From: Polyodon spathula
Lineage: Eukaryota; Chordata; Actinopteri; Acipenseriformes; Polyodontidae
Length of the DNA: 64,000 nucleotides
Assembly: GCF_017654505.1 (NCBI RefSeq)
Contig: NC_054541.1
Span: 47,249,986 to 47,313,985 of the forward strand
Reading direction: 5' to 3'
Shown here: positions 49,863 to 61,879 of the stretch, piece by piece
How positions within the stretch are numbered: position 1 is the first letter of the stretch
Layout of the letters: each line of letters starts with the position of its first letter
Notes under the pieces: model-generated
Database searches by the model: none
What the model saw: the letters and a program-made list of their open reading frames with translations, nothing else
Told to the model about the DNA's origin: nothing
Program-made: the position numbers and the translations under genes

Positions 49863-52800
49863 TGTGTGTCAAATATATATTGATAGATATAATATTCAAT
49901 ATTCTATTCATATTCCTAGTTGTTCATAAAGCAATACTCAGTGTGTTGGTTGTGTGTGTTAAGGTACTTTGACTAAAATATACCTGCCACAGACATTTTT
50001 TGGAATGTGGACTAGACACAATGTTCTGATGTTAGTAATCGCCAGCACCATGCTTCTATAAGGACACCTTTGGTTGATCCAGCCTAATTCACGTATATTT
50101 GTGGCAGGCAACCAGAACAGAGCAGTTCCTGAATGTTTCAGGTGAAACACTATTTTATAAACAAGAAAGAAATGTAGTAACTGACTGATTTAAATGAGAA
50201 CCACTCCGAATGAATGCAGACGACACAAAAACTTCAGGGAACAGTAAATAAAATTTGAAGCTATACTTGTATTTAAAAATGTAAAGCAATAATAATCAAG
50301 TTACATGTCCACCTGTCATCTTTGTTCACCCTGGGGGTGGCTGTTTTAAGGTATGTGTCTGAGATCTCCCACTGTCTCCATGGTATTGTTCACCAGTGTT
50401 AAACTGCACTGAAGCATGAACTTGTGACAGTTCTGGTTTCTGCAAGCAGTAGGTGGTGCACTGTGGAGATGGTGATTTTGAAAGGTTTTATAAATGTAAT
50501 TTGTTTGACCAGCTACTGAATATGCAGGTAATTGGTATTGTTAAAGGTAATTTCATACTTCACTCTTTTTTGCATGCAACTCAATAATTGATGTGCTTGT
50601 TGACTGTCTTGGCAGAATCAGAAATGCTCTAATGTTATCATTCATTGATGCGTTCATAATTGCACCTGTAACAATTGTGTATAACCCAGATTTCTTTGTG
50701 CTTTTTGGTGTCTGATGTTGGCAGTGTGCAGCATTTAAGACCGAGAAATTACAGACCAGAAATGCTTAAAAGTTTCGATGCTTTGAGAGAAATTTTGGTA
50801 CCTTAAAAGCTGCAGCGTGCATCGATGTACACCAAGAGAGACTACATTTCATGGACAAAATCTAAAGTCTATTTTTGTTGCTGTCCCGTCAGTACGCCGT
50901 CGGAATGTTTGGATTCTGTCTTGAATACTTTGGCTAGAGCACTTGAAGACAACAGAGAGAATCCCGAAGTTTGGTGTCACTACCTCAATCTTTTCGCCAA
51001 GAGAGGGACAAAGGATGAAGTGCAAGAAATGTGTGAGACAGCAGTGGAGTACGCTCCTGACTACAAAGTGTGGTGGAACGTAAGTCAGGCTTTCTGAATC
51101 GTGAACTTTTAAAAGCACTCGGATTGAGAAATGAAGATGAATAGTTTAAGATAGGAAGTCAAGTAGTCAAATGTTTCGACTAGTTTTACTTCATTCTGAA
51201 TCTGAAATGCGGGTACGATGTTGCTGTTTGCCTCAATGCAATTTTATTTTTTTGTCCACTGCACATTACTTGCCAGGTATTTTAAATATTTGGATTTGAA
51301 CACACAGCTCTAATATCTGTTCACCGGCCAAGATTGCTATAATAACAGCTAGAAGTAATATTTAAGTATACATTTCTTGAAACAGAAGTTGTTTATGGAT
51401 TTAAATAAGTCAGCAATGAAATGTTGGAGTTGCTCAAGAGTAAGCAGTGAACAGTCTTGCAGCTTCATGCATACAATATTTTTGCAGTTCCTGAACTTGG
51501 AGACGTCGTTTGATGGCAAGGACTATGTCTGTGGTAGGATGTTGCAGTTCCTACTTGGGACAGCAGGGGGAGACAACAAATCGGAGCTGCTGTCATTTCA
51601 GTTGTTGGAGTCGCTGCTTTACCGAGTGCAGCTCAGCCTGATCACTGGCAGACATCAGAACGCACTAGCCATCCTGCAGGTGCGTAGGGTCCCAGGACAG
51701 TTTATGAGTTTGAATATGCTGGGTTAAGGTTTGTATTCATTGGGTTGCACACCATATTCCTTTTTTTGGGATGGATTAAAACTGCAATATTTTGCATGCT
51801 GTAAACTGAGAGTAAATTGCATTGCTAGAAACAGTGTTGATCCTAACCGTAATAAATTCTGTATATTTCAGAATGCATTAAAATCAACTGATGGTGAAAG
51901 AAGCCTCGCAGAACACCTTCTCCTCAGTGATCGCTGCCTGGCCTGGTTGGCTTATATACATCTCATTGAATTTAATAGCCTTCCTGGTACACTGTATGAT
52001 CCAGCTCACACCAATCCTGGAAGGATAGTTAGTAAGGAGCCCTTCTCAATCCCATGGCAGTCGCTGCAAGATGTAAAGACAGATCCTGACATGCTGTTTG
52101 CTTTGTTTGAAGGTAGGTGTAAACCGCAGGTTGACGTTCATTACTAAATGTGTTCAGGAATGAGTAGAAGCTCCTGAGGGGTAGATTTAGTAATAATACA
52201 GCGTGGTTCTGCTTGATAAACCACTATTATTTTGCACCTGGACAGGCCTCTGTTGGATGAGAGATGTCTTGTTAACGTGCATCTGGAATTTTCCAAAGCA
52301 CAAAAAACTAATTCTAAACATAACTGATCATGAAAACCTATATCTTGAGTCAAGAATCTGATTTGCCATTATAGGTCAAGTACAGTTCCAGCCCAAACCA
52401 TTCCAGATACCAAAAAGTGTCAACTGTTTCTTAAACAAAATTCTGCATTTAAGTTTTTGTCCCACTATAATTGTATAACACTGTGATATAAAATGAAGGC
52501 ATTGTGGTATAAAATCAACTACTAGACAAAGTAAGAACAAAAACACAGTGTAGTGTGTGAAATGTTTACTACAGTACAGTGACCCTGCCACGTCCCTGAA
52601 TGTAGACGTTGAGCTGTAAAAGAGCTATTCTGCTTGCAGTTGGCACTGCAGGTGTGTGTGTTTATTTAATTTTTAATCGCGATGACTTTGAGGGCAGGTG
52701 CCACTTATCTAATTTAGATGTGGCACTGCAGATTTAAATATAAATAAAATTAGCTTTTTCCCTTTCTTGTAGATGCTGTACATGCATGTAGTGATGAGAG

Positions 52801-55800
52801 CCTTTCACCTGGTGAGAGAACTGCTGCCTGCCTGCCTATATATAGAAATATGATTGTGTTGAATCAGGTTTTGGACAGGTAAGGACTTTTTTTTATTTGG
52901 TGGAAATCTTACCTTATTTGCTCATTTCTAACAAGCTGGTAATGTGCTTCTGTTTGTTTAGATGGGAGGCAGCTGTCAAGCTTTGTGAGACTCTGTTAGT
53001 GCCTTGTCCTGACTGTTGCATGCTGCTGGAATCTCTGGCACAGCTATATATAAAAAGAAAGGAAACGGATAAAGCCATTGATGTGTGGCTTGGTGCTTTC
53101 AGGAAGAATCCTCACAATGCCCAGATCTTTCATTCTACCTGCAAGTTCCTTGTGTTGCAGGTATGCGCTGCAGATGCATAAAAGGTTTATTCCTGTGCCA
53201 TTAAATAGTCTGATTTAAACATTTTTGAAGTATTGTATTCACCACTTCCACTTTGCAAGTCAGGCTACTTGATAGAGGAGTAGTAACCAACCTCTGCCCT
53301 TGTTTTAAACAAATGTGGTGGATAAACTGTACACCAATGCAATGTAGATGGTTCTGTTACTTGCATGTAACACTTTGCAATAAATAAGTATATCATGGCG
53401 AATAGCCTGAATATTTAACACGCAAGTCTGACTGAACTAATCTTTTTTTTTTTCCCTGTACACAGGAAAAATCACATACCATAGCCCCGCTATTTCAGGA
53501 ATTTGTTCTGTCTTTCTGTGAAAGTACAGCGAGTGAGCAGCATCCTATAAATGTACTGCGGTAGGTGGTGGTTTTTTTCTTAAGGGATGGGTGGGGAAAA
53601 GGGAATACAATGACTTGCATTGTTGTTCATCAAATAGATTCTTTCTGCTGTGGTGATGGTCTTGGAAGTGGTAGTTATTTGCTTATGTTGTAAGTTGAGG
53701 AAGCAAGCAGCATTAGTCATTTTAATGGGACAGGAAGGAAAACGCAGAACTGTGGAGCATGAGACGTTCTCTCATAGTAAAACAGTTTCATCACACCTTT
53801 TTGATGCCCTTTCACTTCCTTTAAGTAAACATTATTGACAATGAAACTGAGTGCAGGAGAACGGATCCCTTGCTACAATGCAAGATTGCATGTTCAAAGA
53901 GGCACAAAGGTGTTTATTGCAGTAAATAATGTTGACAAATGCACACCTCTGCAGACAGTTATACAATGAACTGTTTTTTGCTTTTACCCTCTTAAACTGC
54001 TGAAACAGACACCTTATCTACAGCTAACCCTATTTAGCTTTTATAGTTTTATTGGCACCTTCGCTGATCGCAGTAAAACAGTAACAATGTGCTGTTGTTG
54101 GCTCTTGCTCCTTTGATGGTTAGAAGTGATTATCTAGGGCCATTAAAGGTGATGGGCATTAAGTCTAGGCTGTAAGAAAATGCTTATAAATGTCTGTTTT
54201 ATTGATGCCTGAAGGGAGTGATGATGAGTGACATGGCTAGAACGTGGGACAGGTGTTGGGACTGTTGTGAAGGATTGCGTTCACAGCAGTATCTGCCTGA
54301 CTCTGTATTGTGTGATGTTGGAACAGAGCCCCGTTGTTCTTATTGCAGTGTTATAAAAGTTTTTTTTTTTTTGTTTGTTTTTGTGTGTGGAAGTAAAACA
54401 GGGATCTGGGATCTTCTTTCACTTATGGACTTGGGTGTCTACCTATTTTTGTGGTTTTGCTCCCCCCCCCCCCCCATATGGTTCATCTTGTCTACTGCAT
54501 GTAGTCTAATGCCAAAAACAATGCAATACACAAAACATGTTGTCTATGTTAATCCATTATCTTGATGTGTGGAAAACATGCAATATGCTTGGCAAGCAAG
54601 TTAAGTTAATTTTTTTTTTTTTAATAATATTTTTTAGATTTCTTCTAAATGTCCCATCACAGTATAAATTCAAAGCCCCTTGTGTTAAACAAGAACTGCA
54701 TAATCAGCTTAGCAGCCAGATTCCCTACATGTGGCTCATCCACTGGTAAGTAAAACTTTGTCTTGTAGTCGCACATTAAGTTTGTATTTGGTACGATATG
54801 TTGTAATTTAGACTGTTTCAACAGCATTGTAATCTGTGTGTTTTTAAAATGCTGAATCTCATTGTCAACATGCAGTTTGTGGCAGACTGTTCATGCCAGT
54901 GTGGGAGATGCAGTGGATGCTTTTGAGAGGGCTTTGGGCACAGTGATGCAGCAAGATGTAGTGCAGAAACTTTGGCTGGAGTAAGTAAATTACGTTCCCC
55001 CCCCCCCTCCATTCATTTTGAGTCGTCTGAATCATCTGTGATATGGGTTACCCAGCTTGTCTTAAACTCTTGTTAGCAGACTCTAGGACAGGTGTGTCTT
55101 CCTGTTTGCCTTGCTCTCCTTCATTGTCCCATTAGAATGTTTCCCCTGCAGTATTCAAGGTTGCAAAAGTAAGCTTGCTTGCTTGCTTGCTGACTAGTAG
55201 CAATGTGTGGTTGCTCCTCAGCTGTAGCACAAACATGTCTACTTTTAATACTTGTAAGAAAGGCATGTATGAGGATAATGCAGATTTATATGCAATTGAT
55301 AGCTCTCTTACAAGAGCCACAACCCATTCTTGTGCTGTATTACCAGCTACCCTGTTGCCTCTGCATTCATGTTTTGTTTTATGAATAAAAAGTGACCCAT
55401 GTTGTAGTTAATGTAGCAGCGCAGTCATTTTTGGTATGTTGCCTAAAACTCTTGACAGTCCTGTTTTCTTTCCAGTTATCTCCTTTTTACTAGTAGTAAA
55501 CTCATTGGATCCAAAACTAAGAACCGAGACTTCAAAATGTTTACAGATCTCGTGCATAGATGCCTGGTGACAGTCCCCACGAGATTTATTATTCCTTTAA
55601 GCTCGGCAGATTACTGGACCAACTTTGAGTTTCACAATAAGGTAAAGAAATTCCTATTGTGTTGAACTGAGTGTCTTGTCCAGATGGTTAAGAAATTAAG
55701 CCTTTGCATTACATGTGGAAAGTCCTGTGCTTGAATTTCTGATATCAAAGCTGTGCTTCCTTTAATTGTGTGCTTGTGTGATGTACATATAGGTAGGTAC

Positions 55801-58800
55801 GTTTTTCATCTGACCGTCACGTAACCGTCCTGACCAGTTAACCGCCCACACTTAGTACAGGGGTACTGACTTCAGCAGCATGTGCATCATCCACAACACC
55901 AACAAAAAGAATGCGTGTTGTTTTTAACAGTCCAACAAAAATTGGAAATTCTTTCAAGACTTGAAGGGAGAAACTATGGAAAAGATTTTAGGATAGGCAA
56001 AAGTACTGTGACAGATTGTTAAGAAGGCAGAACCAAATCTAGAATATTTCAGTGCTCAAGATGATCAACTGGACACAGCAGTACCTGGTCCCGTTGATAG
56101 AGAAATGAAGGGATGCGAATAACTGGTCCAATTCTGAGCGATAAAGCCAAACAGTTAAACACTATGCTGGATGGCGATATTTGAAGGCTTTTTAACTAGC
56201 TGACTGAAGAGCTTTCAGCAGCATCACAGAATACGACAGCTGTGTATCCAAGGCAAGAAACTGCAGCTGCAAAAGCACCGGAGGCAGCCGCAGCGCAGCT
56301 AGTGCTTCCCGCTCATTGGTTAACATGGCTGCAAAAAAGAGATCATTTCAATAGAAAAGCATTAAGGACTTTAAGAGTTAAGAAGCCATCGAGTGTAAGT
56401 TACTGTACGTTTAGTACCTCTTGGTTTGTATTTCTTTTAAAAAGCTTCTTGTTTTATATTGATAACCACATAGCAATGTATTCTTAATCTTATTTACTTT
56501 CATTTAAAGTTAAAGTATTTCCCCATGTTTAAAGCAGTTTGCTCTTTATTTTTGTCCAGTAACCTATTTGTGCATGAGTAAATGTCATTTTCCATATATG
56601 TTCACAAATCCGACATTTTCACACATCCGCCTATACCGCAATGAACAGTGAGTTGGATATGCGATGGTGTACTGTATATATAAAATCTTGTCTGCTGGTT
56701 TTAGTAAATCAGGTTGTCTGTGGCATGAGACTCGGCAAGAAAAAATTGCTGTTCAAACATGAATAAGAATCAGCAGAGGCCACCTTTATATTGGTGGTCA
56801 CCTGTAAGCTGCAGTGAATCTTTGGCCTTGATCTGTTCAGAAACTTGCTTTATTATGATGTGGTCTTTGTCAATTAGAACCTACATATTGGTGTCATTAT
56901 ATTCTGATTCTTTTTTGTAAGTTTAGTAATGCCAATTACATAATTTAAGTTTTAACCTTGTTGACCAATGGAAATTATTTTGAGGCGGGTCATTAATTCA
57001 TTTCAGACCAGTTGGCTATGGAGGTCCCTTTCACACCTTCCTTTTGTCCAGTGTATTGTGACTAAAGACATGGCAGTCGGCACTTTAGACAGATTCCCTA
57101 ACCCTCCCCTTCTACATATTGTTTGCTTTGTGTTCCGCAGATCATATCCTTCTATCTGAGCTGCCTTCCTAAGTCTCAACATTCCAAGGCTCTGGAAAGA
57201 TTCAGATACGTCATGCCAGCTAATATTGACCTGGCACTAAGGTACTGACAGATTTGGGTGCTAAAAGTGCATATCTACAGTACTCTGAAAGGCAGCTTTC
57301 CATCCTTTGACTGTTTTTATGGTAGGAGAACGATAACCCAGCTCACTTATTTTTTGTTTTAAAAAGGGGAGGTGTTGTCATCTCTGTGGTCTTCACAATC
57401 CAATCTGAAAGGGTGTCTATAATGTTGCTCTAGAATCAAAAGGGTAAACATTGTTTTATTTTGGGGGAGGTGGGGGTAGATAGTGACAGTGTGTGTTTTT
57501 GTTCCCTTAAGCTTTGTTTCACAACATACACAGGTGGTTGTGTTTTATTTATTGTGTTTGAAATTTGTGATGTAGCTGAATTAACATGTTTTATTTTCTA
57601 GGCTGCTCCAGCAGGAATGGCATGATGGGAACATTCAGCATCTGAAACACCAAGCCAGAACTCTGACCAGCAGCGCCCCAATGTGTTTGACCATCTGGAA
57701 AATGTACGAGAATTTCAATTAGTTCATCAAAGCATGTTTTTCATTCCTCTAGCCCCGTGACGTGATTGTAATTAACCCTTAGCAGTCCTATGTCAGACCA
57801 GGCCCGACATTACAGTTTTCCCTTTCCAGTCTGATGGCAGACCCTGTCCGACATCATCAAAAAGACGTAAAGCACGGGTCTCTGGTCGTTTTTTCTCCGG
57901 AAAAAGCTGAGAGAACCTTTCAATGGCTGAGTGAGACCGGTAGGAGCTGAATGAAGCCAAAAAAAGAGACTCAGACTCTTGAACACAGATATAAACAAAG
58001 GAGATAGCTGCTTCTGCATCCAGCGCTCAAAGAATATCGTAGACATTTGCAGAGCTTTTTGAGATGTTATAGTAATAAAATAATGACTTGGATCGCATTA
58101 TTGAGGAGTTTGGTGATAAAACGAGTGATCAGGAGAGGATTTATCAGTATTCACGTCTATAAAGAGGTATGTGAAAAATACAGCAAACAAGGGGTGGGGC
58201 TTGGCTGGAGATGCAGTACTGAGTGTCCTTTTGCGATTGTGCCTTTTAAACCTGTTTTACGCCAAAAAAATTATTTTAAACAGTGCGTGTAAAATAAACA
58301 GCCCATGTGAAAATAATTGGACCTGAAGCGCCTGACAAGCGCTGAATAAATGTACTGCAAAGGGTTAAGCAGGGGGAAAAAAAGAGATTTGTTTTTCAAT
58401 TGCTAAGCAAATGGGTTCAGCTGACATCTAGTGTTTGTTTTCCCTCAGTGCCATTGCTGTTGAGAAAGAGCTGAAGGAGCTGGCAGAGGTGAGTTGATCT
58501 GTGTGTGTGTCTGCTTGTGAACTATGGAAGATATACATTTTTAATTTTCTTTTTAAGGTACAAGGGGCATATGTGTCCCACAAATAAAATGAAGCTAATT
58601 TTATTTATGGAATGAGGTGCAAGAAACATGGTTTACCGAGAGGTTGGATCTGGTCATGCAGCTTTGTCAGTTTAACTCCTTGATACTTGAGTCCCTCTGA
58701 AATGCATTTTAAGAAAGCATGTTGTGTCTCTGAAGCGGTAGAGTACATGCACAATGTGTGTGGGTTGTACGCATGTTGTCAATAAGAACTTGGGCAGCTT

Positions 58801-59472
58801 TGCCAATGTTCCCATTTGTTTATTTTTGTTAAACGGGAACGTCAATGAGAAGAGCTAATTGCTAAATTAAGTTTTTACTAGGTTGAAATTATTTTGATGC
58901 TGGTCTGGACTTGGATTAAAGGCCCCTTTCACATTAGATACTTCAGACCTGTTCTGTAACCCTACCCTTTTACATGTTTAGGACAATGTGGCAGTTTAGG
59001 GTACAGGCAGCTTGCACTGGGTGCCTTTGTAAAGGGGCTGCACTGTCCACCTCTGTAACCTGTTAACACTGTAAAATAAGGTATTGATCTGTTTGTGTGG
59101 CACTGACTGTGCCCCGCTGTCTGATTTGCTCTCTTTCAGGCCCGTCACCTTTATCGACAAGCTCTCCAGAAGCTACCTCTTTGTGCTACACTATGGAAAG
59201 ATGTAAATTTTCCCTTTTTCCCCCCTCCCCCAATATAAATAATTTTAAATAAGTATTAATATATTGTGATCCTTTTAATGTGCTACTGGTTTGCTGACAA
59301 GGTCTTTGTGCATTCCATGTTTTTTTTGTTGCAGCAACTCCTGTTTGAAGCTTCGGAAGGAGGTAAAACAGATAACCTGAGAAAGCTTGTTGCCAAATGC
59401 CAAGAGGTTGGAGTCAGTCTAGACGAGCTCCTAAATTTAAGCTCAAACAGACCAGAGGGAAAGGATCACTGA
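32605..59472 (+). CDS. ZFC3H1: ZFC3H1, zinc finger C3H1 protein (PAXT subunit), complete
   Basis: 35 exons: 32605-33109, 34941-35378, 36192-36259, 36440-36641, 36901-37136, 39584-39707, 40010-40101, 40280-40477, 40702-40866, 41818-41955, 43446-43561, 44166-44309, 44979-45153, 45545-45676, 46265-46807, 47413-47522, 47850-47981, 48433-48554, 48977-49078, 49289-49405, 49581-49767, 50893-51079, 51488-51679, 51872-52112, 52773-52878, 52962-53160, 53466-53560, 54638-54745, 54876-54980, 55476-55641, 57141-57241, 57602-57703, 58449-58488, 59140-59202, 59335-59472. The sum is 5889 nt, 1962 aa, phases consistent; human is 1989 aa. Known role: nuclear scaffold joining MTR4 helicase, PABPN1 and the exosome to decay or retain polyadenylated RNA. 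No frame damage. The exon 1 donor (AAAC|GTATCC) is weak and the exon 21 donor is GC. Confidence 0.95.
34264..34497. mobile_element. hAT-type miniature element 1
   Basis: 234 bp with terminal inverted repeats CAGTGTTTCCCAACCCTGT and AGGGTTGGGGAAACACTG. The left flank (34256-34263) and right flank (34498-34505) are the same 8-mer CACTACAT, the 8-bp target duplication typical of hAT transposons. No coding capacity. Confidence 0.85.
34506..34834. mobile_element. hAT-type miniature element 2, sharing a target duplication
   Basis: 329 bp with related inverted ends (CAGTGGTTCCCAACCCTGG and CTGGGGTTGGGGAGCCCTG) and inner arms that pair over GTCTGCTGGTTTTCAT. It is flanked by CACTACAT at 34498-34505 and 34835-34842, so the same 8-mer occurs three times around the two elements. 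It ends about 100 bp before ZFC3H1 exon 2. Confidence 0.85.
35715..35830. repeat. Dispersed repeat fragment shared with intron 15
   Basis: AAAACCAGGAATGG followed after about 20 bases by GGGAGTCTTATTTCCATCC recurs in nearly the same form at 47281-47332. The pair identifies one interspersed family (SINE-like, boundaries unknown) in introns 2 and 15 of ZFC3H1. Confidence 0.6.
39584..41955 (+). CDS. ZFC3H1: ZFC3H1 exons 6-10, proline-rich and acidic region
   Basis: Residues 484-722. Exon 6 encodes YQYDNYDEVAMETDSETN. Exon 8 has a proline-rich run (PPPLPPLPPDEPEQPPKPP) passing into ADEEEEEEMLLREELLKSL. Exon 10 has VVQLNNSDDSESDSESSSSS and GGLESMIKEARRTAE. All five exons begin and end in frame. 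Exon 7 is only 92 nt and its acceptor at 40009 sits shortly after a very long poly-C tract. The introns hold no other gene. Confidence 0.93.
39899..39971. repeat. Poly-C (56) followed by poly-T
   Basis: 56 consecutive C (39899-39954), one G, then 17 T. The tract ends about 38 bp before the exon 7 acceptor, inside the branch-point region. The opposite strand is a G run able to form quadruplexes. Homopolymer length is often unreliable in assemblies. Confidence 0.9.
43446..46807 (+). CDS. ZFC3H1: ZFC3H1 exons 11-15, coiled-coil region
   Basis: Residues 723-1092. Successive helical segments include KKIEYRLLKEEIASREQLK (exons 11-12), NLLMKDEMLLKHLIQQELKK and ATEKIVNANKTLLKKLQEQ (exon 13), IHRVQHRVSTKR (exon 14), and FTELIAQEKKRLQQLESEYA in the large exon 15 (543 nt). 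Exon 15 also has the conserved QPSLHDLTQDKLTLD, FTKPNLKHTES and GEPELFLGL. It is strongly GC-biased against its introns, which suits its open antisense frames. Intron 11 carries a piggyBac-type miniature and intron 13 a TA-flanked miniature. Confidence 0.93.
43692..43999. mobile_element. piggyBac-type miniature in ZFC3H1 intron 11
   Basis: 308 bp between two TTAA sites (43688-43691 and 44000-44003). The ends are inverted repeats, CACTAGAACCGCC left and GGCAGTTCTAGTG right, with one mismatch in 13. TTAA duplication with no coding capacity indicates a non-autonomous piggyBac family. Confidence 0.8.
44492..44560. repeat. (TG)n(TA)n microsatellite
   Basis: TG and TA units in ZFC3H1 intron 12, with further TA-rich DNA near 44660-44715. 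Confidence 0.85.
45209..45286. mobile_element. TA-flanked 78-bp miniature element
   Basis: Inverted ends CAGGGTGATTAGAAA and TTTCGAATCACCCTG flank arms that continue through GTTTACCACATCA and TGATGTGGTAAAC, leaving a loop of about a dozen bases. A TA lies on each side, as for Tc1/mariner derivatives. It sits in ZFC3H1 intron 13. Confidence 0.8.
46912..47150 (-). repeat. CR1-like 3' end fragment, reverse orientation
   Basis: On the minus strand the right-hand end reads GGCCAAATGGCCTTTTCTCG then TTCTTGAATTTATGTTCTTA, matching the CR1-like tail seen at 11231-11282. It is a truncated copy in intron 15 of ZFC3H1, antisense to the gene. Confidence 0.6.
47281..47345. repeat. Dispersed repeat fragment, partner of 35715
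   Basis: Contains AAAACCAGGAATGG and GGAGTCTTATTTCCATCC in the same order and spacing as the copy in intron 2. Confidence 0.6.
47413..49405 (+). CDS. ZFC3H1: ZFC3H1 exons 16-20, CCCH zinc finger region
   Basis: Residues 1093-1286. Conserved YHSPLLVFKSYRFSPYFRTK leads into the zinc finger split over exons 17 and 18: Cys1158, Cys1166, Cys1171 and His1175 in CRFDLTGTCNDDDCQWQH, spacing C-x7-C-x4-C-x3-H. Exon 18 continues with SRSQLFQDILSYNL, exon 19 with MAVLLVSKINESK, and exon 20 is basic then acidic (KWRPRQRRKPDPDSSSSDEE). All four zinc ligands are present. Introns are short and have no other gene. Confidence 0.93.
49581..59472 (+). CDS. ZFC3H1: ZFC3H1 exons 21-35, helical HAT/TPR-like C-terminus
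   Basis: Residues 1287-1962. Exon 21 has VTPDDVRYFTSETDDISNLE, VQLWIKLAYKYLNQ. Exon 22 has NPEVWCHYLNLFAKRGTKDE and AVEYAPDYK. Exons 23-35 are a series of paired helices with HAT-type W/Y spacing (CLAWLAYIHLIEF; AIDVWLGAFRKNPHNAQIF; PYMWLIHCLWQTVH; VQKLWLDYLLF; SADYWTNFEFHN; LCATLWKDQLLFEA). The protein ends SLDELLNLSSNRPEGKDH with TGA at 59470-59472. Exon 21 is followed by a GC donor (AG|GCAAGT). Exon 33 is only 40 nt. Intron 32 carries a piggyBac-type miniature and intron 21 a long TA array. Confidence 0.93.
49802..49859. repeat. (TA)n microsatellite in ZFC3H1 intron 21
   Basis: About 28 TA units starting some 35 bp after the GC donor of exon 21. Confidence 0.95.
57776..58364. mobile_element. 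piggyBac-type non-autonomous element in ZFC3H1 intron 32
   Basis: 589 bp between TTAA at 57772-57775 and 58365-58368. Inverted ends are CCCTTAGCAGTCC and GTACTGCAAAGGG (the second reverse-complements to CCCTTTGCAGTAC). No transposase is present. The interior frames at 57810-58046 and 58047-58292 have no recognised domain. Confidence 0.75.
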
Positions 59473-61870
59473 CGCAGGGGTACCGTTAGTCTTCTGTCCC
59501 CCAAATCCGAATGAGAATAATTCTCTCAAGAAAAATAAAAAATAAAAAGTTGTAAAGTCTGCGAGAGGCAGACTGAACCAGCTGTCAGTACTCCCCAATA
59601 CAGTATTCTTTCCTGGAGCCAGGGAACATTTCCAAACCAGATGCCCGACAGTCAAGAAATACTAACTCCTCCTGACTGGCCCAAATCTGGGCCCTTTGTA
59701 GAATCTTCTTACATCGTGTACGTAAGTATGGTTCTTCAAAAATGATACACGTGGTTTTAATTTATTTTCTCTTTGTCTTTTTTTTATTATTTTTCTTTTA
59801 TAAATTTATATATATATATTTATTTATAATATAAAACTTTGTCAGAATATCTATATAGATATAGCTTATATATTATATATATAATCTATATATATATATA
59901 TAATTTTTAATTTTTGAAAAAACAAGCTTTTGTTAAGATTCTTTATTACAGGTTTTTATTTTAACAAAAGCAAGCAGCAGGTATTGTGTTGAAAGTAGTT
60001 GCCACATTTAAGCGGACTGGCATGTGAAATAGTTGCCAGTGGAAAGCTAATGAAGTGGTGCTCTCTCTGATTCTGGGACTCTGCTGCACAGACAACTGAA
60101 CCATGACAATGTAAGCGCCTATTGTAAGCTGCTGGGTGACGTGCTTGATTCCATGCACCTGAGTGCATCGGTGCCCGAGGATGATTACAACAAAAACAAA
60201 AAATATTAAGAATAAGTAAAGTTGATGTGCAATCCTTGTTTTGTAAAAAAATATATATATTAAAAGAAAAAAACCTTAAATTGAAGAGCCATGACTATCT
60301 TTCAAATGTTTTGTATTAAATACTACTTTGTAGTATTCTTCTTTGAATGTGTTTTATATTAAACTTTTTTTCAATATATGATTTAAGAAAAACAATCCGT
60401 CTGTCTGCCTTTTTATTTATTTCACATTTTGTATTTCATTACTTTAAAAAAATTGCCAGTGGAAACCTGAAAAGATGTTTGAAAAGACATTAAATAACAT
60501 TGCAGGCCATGAATAGCACTAATCTTGGACTGCCCAAAGGACCCTTTAGATGAGGCAGTAGGTTAGTGCTGAGATTAAGCCGACAGTGCAGTGACACATT
60601 TTATAAAGGGTGTCGTGTGCATTTGAAAAATACACATCTCTGAGCATGGCAGCAGAAAGACGGGATGAAATGAATGGGTATACTAGTGGCAAGAGGGAGC
60701 CGAGACTGAACAGTTCAGTCTGAAATTAATGTGGAAGCTTTCCAGTAGAACCCCTGTTGTTTTAAACCAGTAAATGTTCTTGAACAGAATACAAAATAAG
60801 GACACAAAAATGCATGATCTAAGCTGCTCCAAACAGGTAAATCTAAATACGGCCATGCTTTCACTTCATTCTGCTGTTGTGTGCCCATCATTTCTAAAAT
60901 GAAAATGTAGCCACATACTCTCTGGAAATAATTGGACTTGATCACACCCACACACAAAATATTGTTTACCATCATCTGGAAAGGATAAGTAGTACCCTAC
61001 TGTGTCAGATGAATAGATCTGATAAAGGGTGTTGGATAAAAAACAGTACCATACAGCTCTGTTTCAAATTTGAACGTGTAATCTTGGCATACCTTGGAGA
61101 TGGACAAATGGAAAATGAAGCATGCTTAATACATTTCTTTAAATAGGTTGCACATGAGACATGGTAAAGCACTTATTATGTAGTACGATTAGATCAGAGT
61201 GAAAAATGTCCACAAAGCAAGATAATTCATTAAACAATCTAGGCAAAACAGCATGGCCCTTTAATTGGATGTGAAAACTTGCCTGGTCTTTACAGATTAA
61301 CACATCTGTGAACTTTGTGTTCCTTCCTCCACTAGAATTTGTTTTTTCACCTAAAAAGTGCTTATCTGTATCAAAATGTACATTGATCAATATACATTTC
61401 TAGTATATTGATGTAATGTGTTATTAGGAAAAAGGCTATATGGTACTTTATCTTTTGTATAGTTTTGATGAGTATTGTAATTCTGATGTTTAATACATTG
61501 AAAGGTACCAGTAATTCATTCTAATTACAGATTCATCATATTAGTGGCAACAAATGGTTCACAATTCTGATACGTCTCTGAGCAGAGTATAAATCGTATA
61601 ATTGATTGCATGTACATATGGTAAATCCCTATAAACCATCCCATATTGAGGCTAGTGACACTTAAAATCAGCATTGCTTCTATTGCAGGGAATAAAGCAC
61701 ACTAACTATAAATACTGTATACACAGATGGCTGTTCATTACTCATTTTAAATGTAATACTAATTTTGTATAACCAGATTTTAAAACTAATCACCTATGGA
61801 AATCAAAGTGCTGAGTTGTGAATCAATATATCAGTCAATATATTTTCTCTGTGATTTCTTTTTTTTTTTC
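59473..61870. other. ZFC3H1 3' UTR and downstream intergenic DNA
   Basis: AATAAA occurs at 59534-59539 and 59541-59546, ATTAAA at 60315-60320 and 60358-60363; any could end the transcript. TA-rich DNA lies at about 59805-59905. In human the neighbour on this side is LGR5 in the opposite orientation, but no leucine-rich-repeat or GPCR exon was seen here. Confidence 0.5.
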
Positions 61871-61879
61871 GTCAACCGT

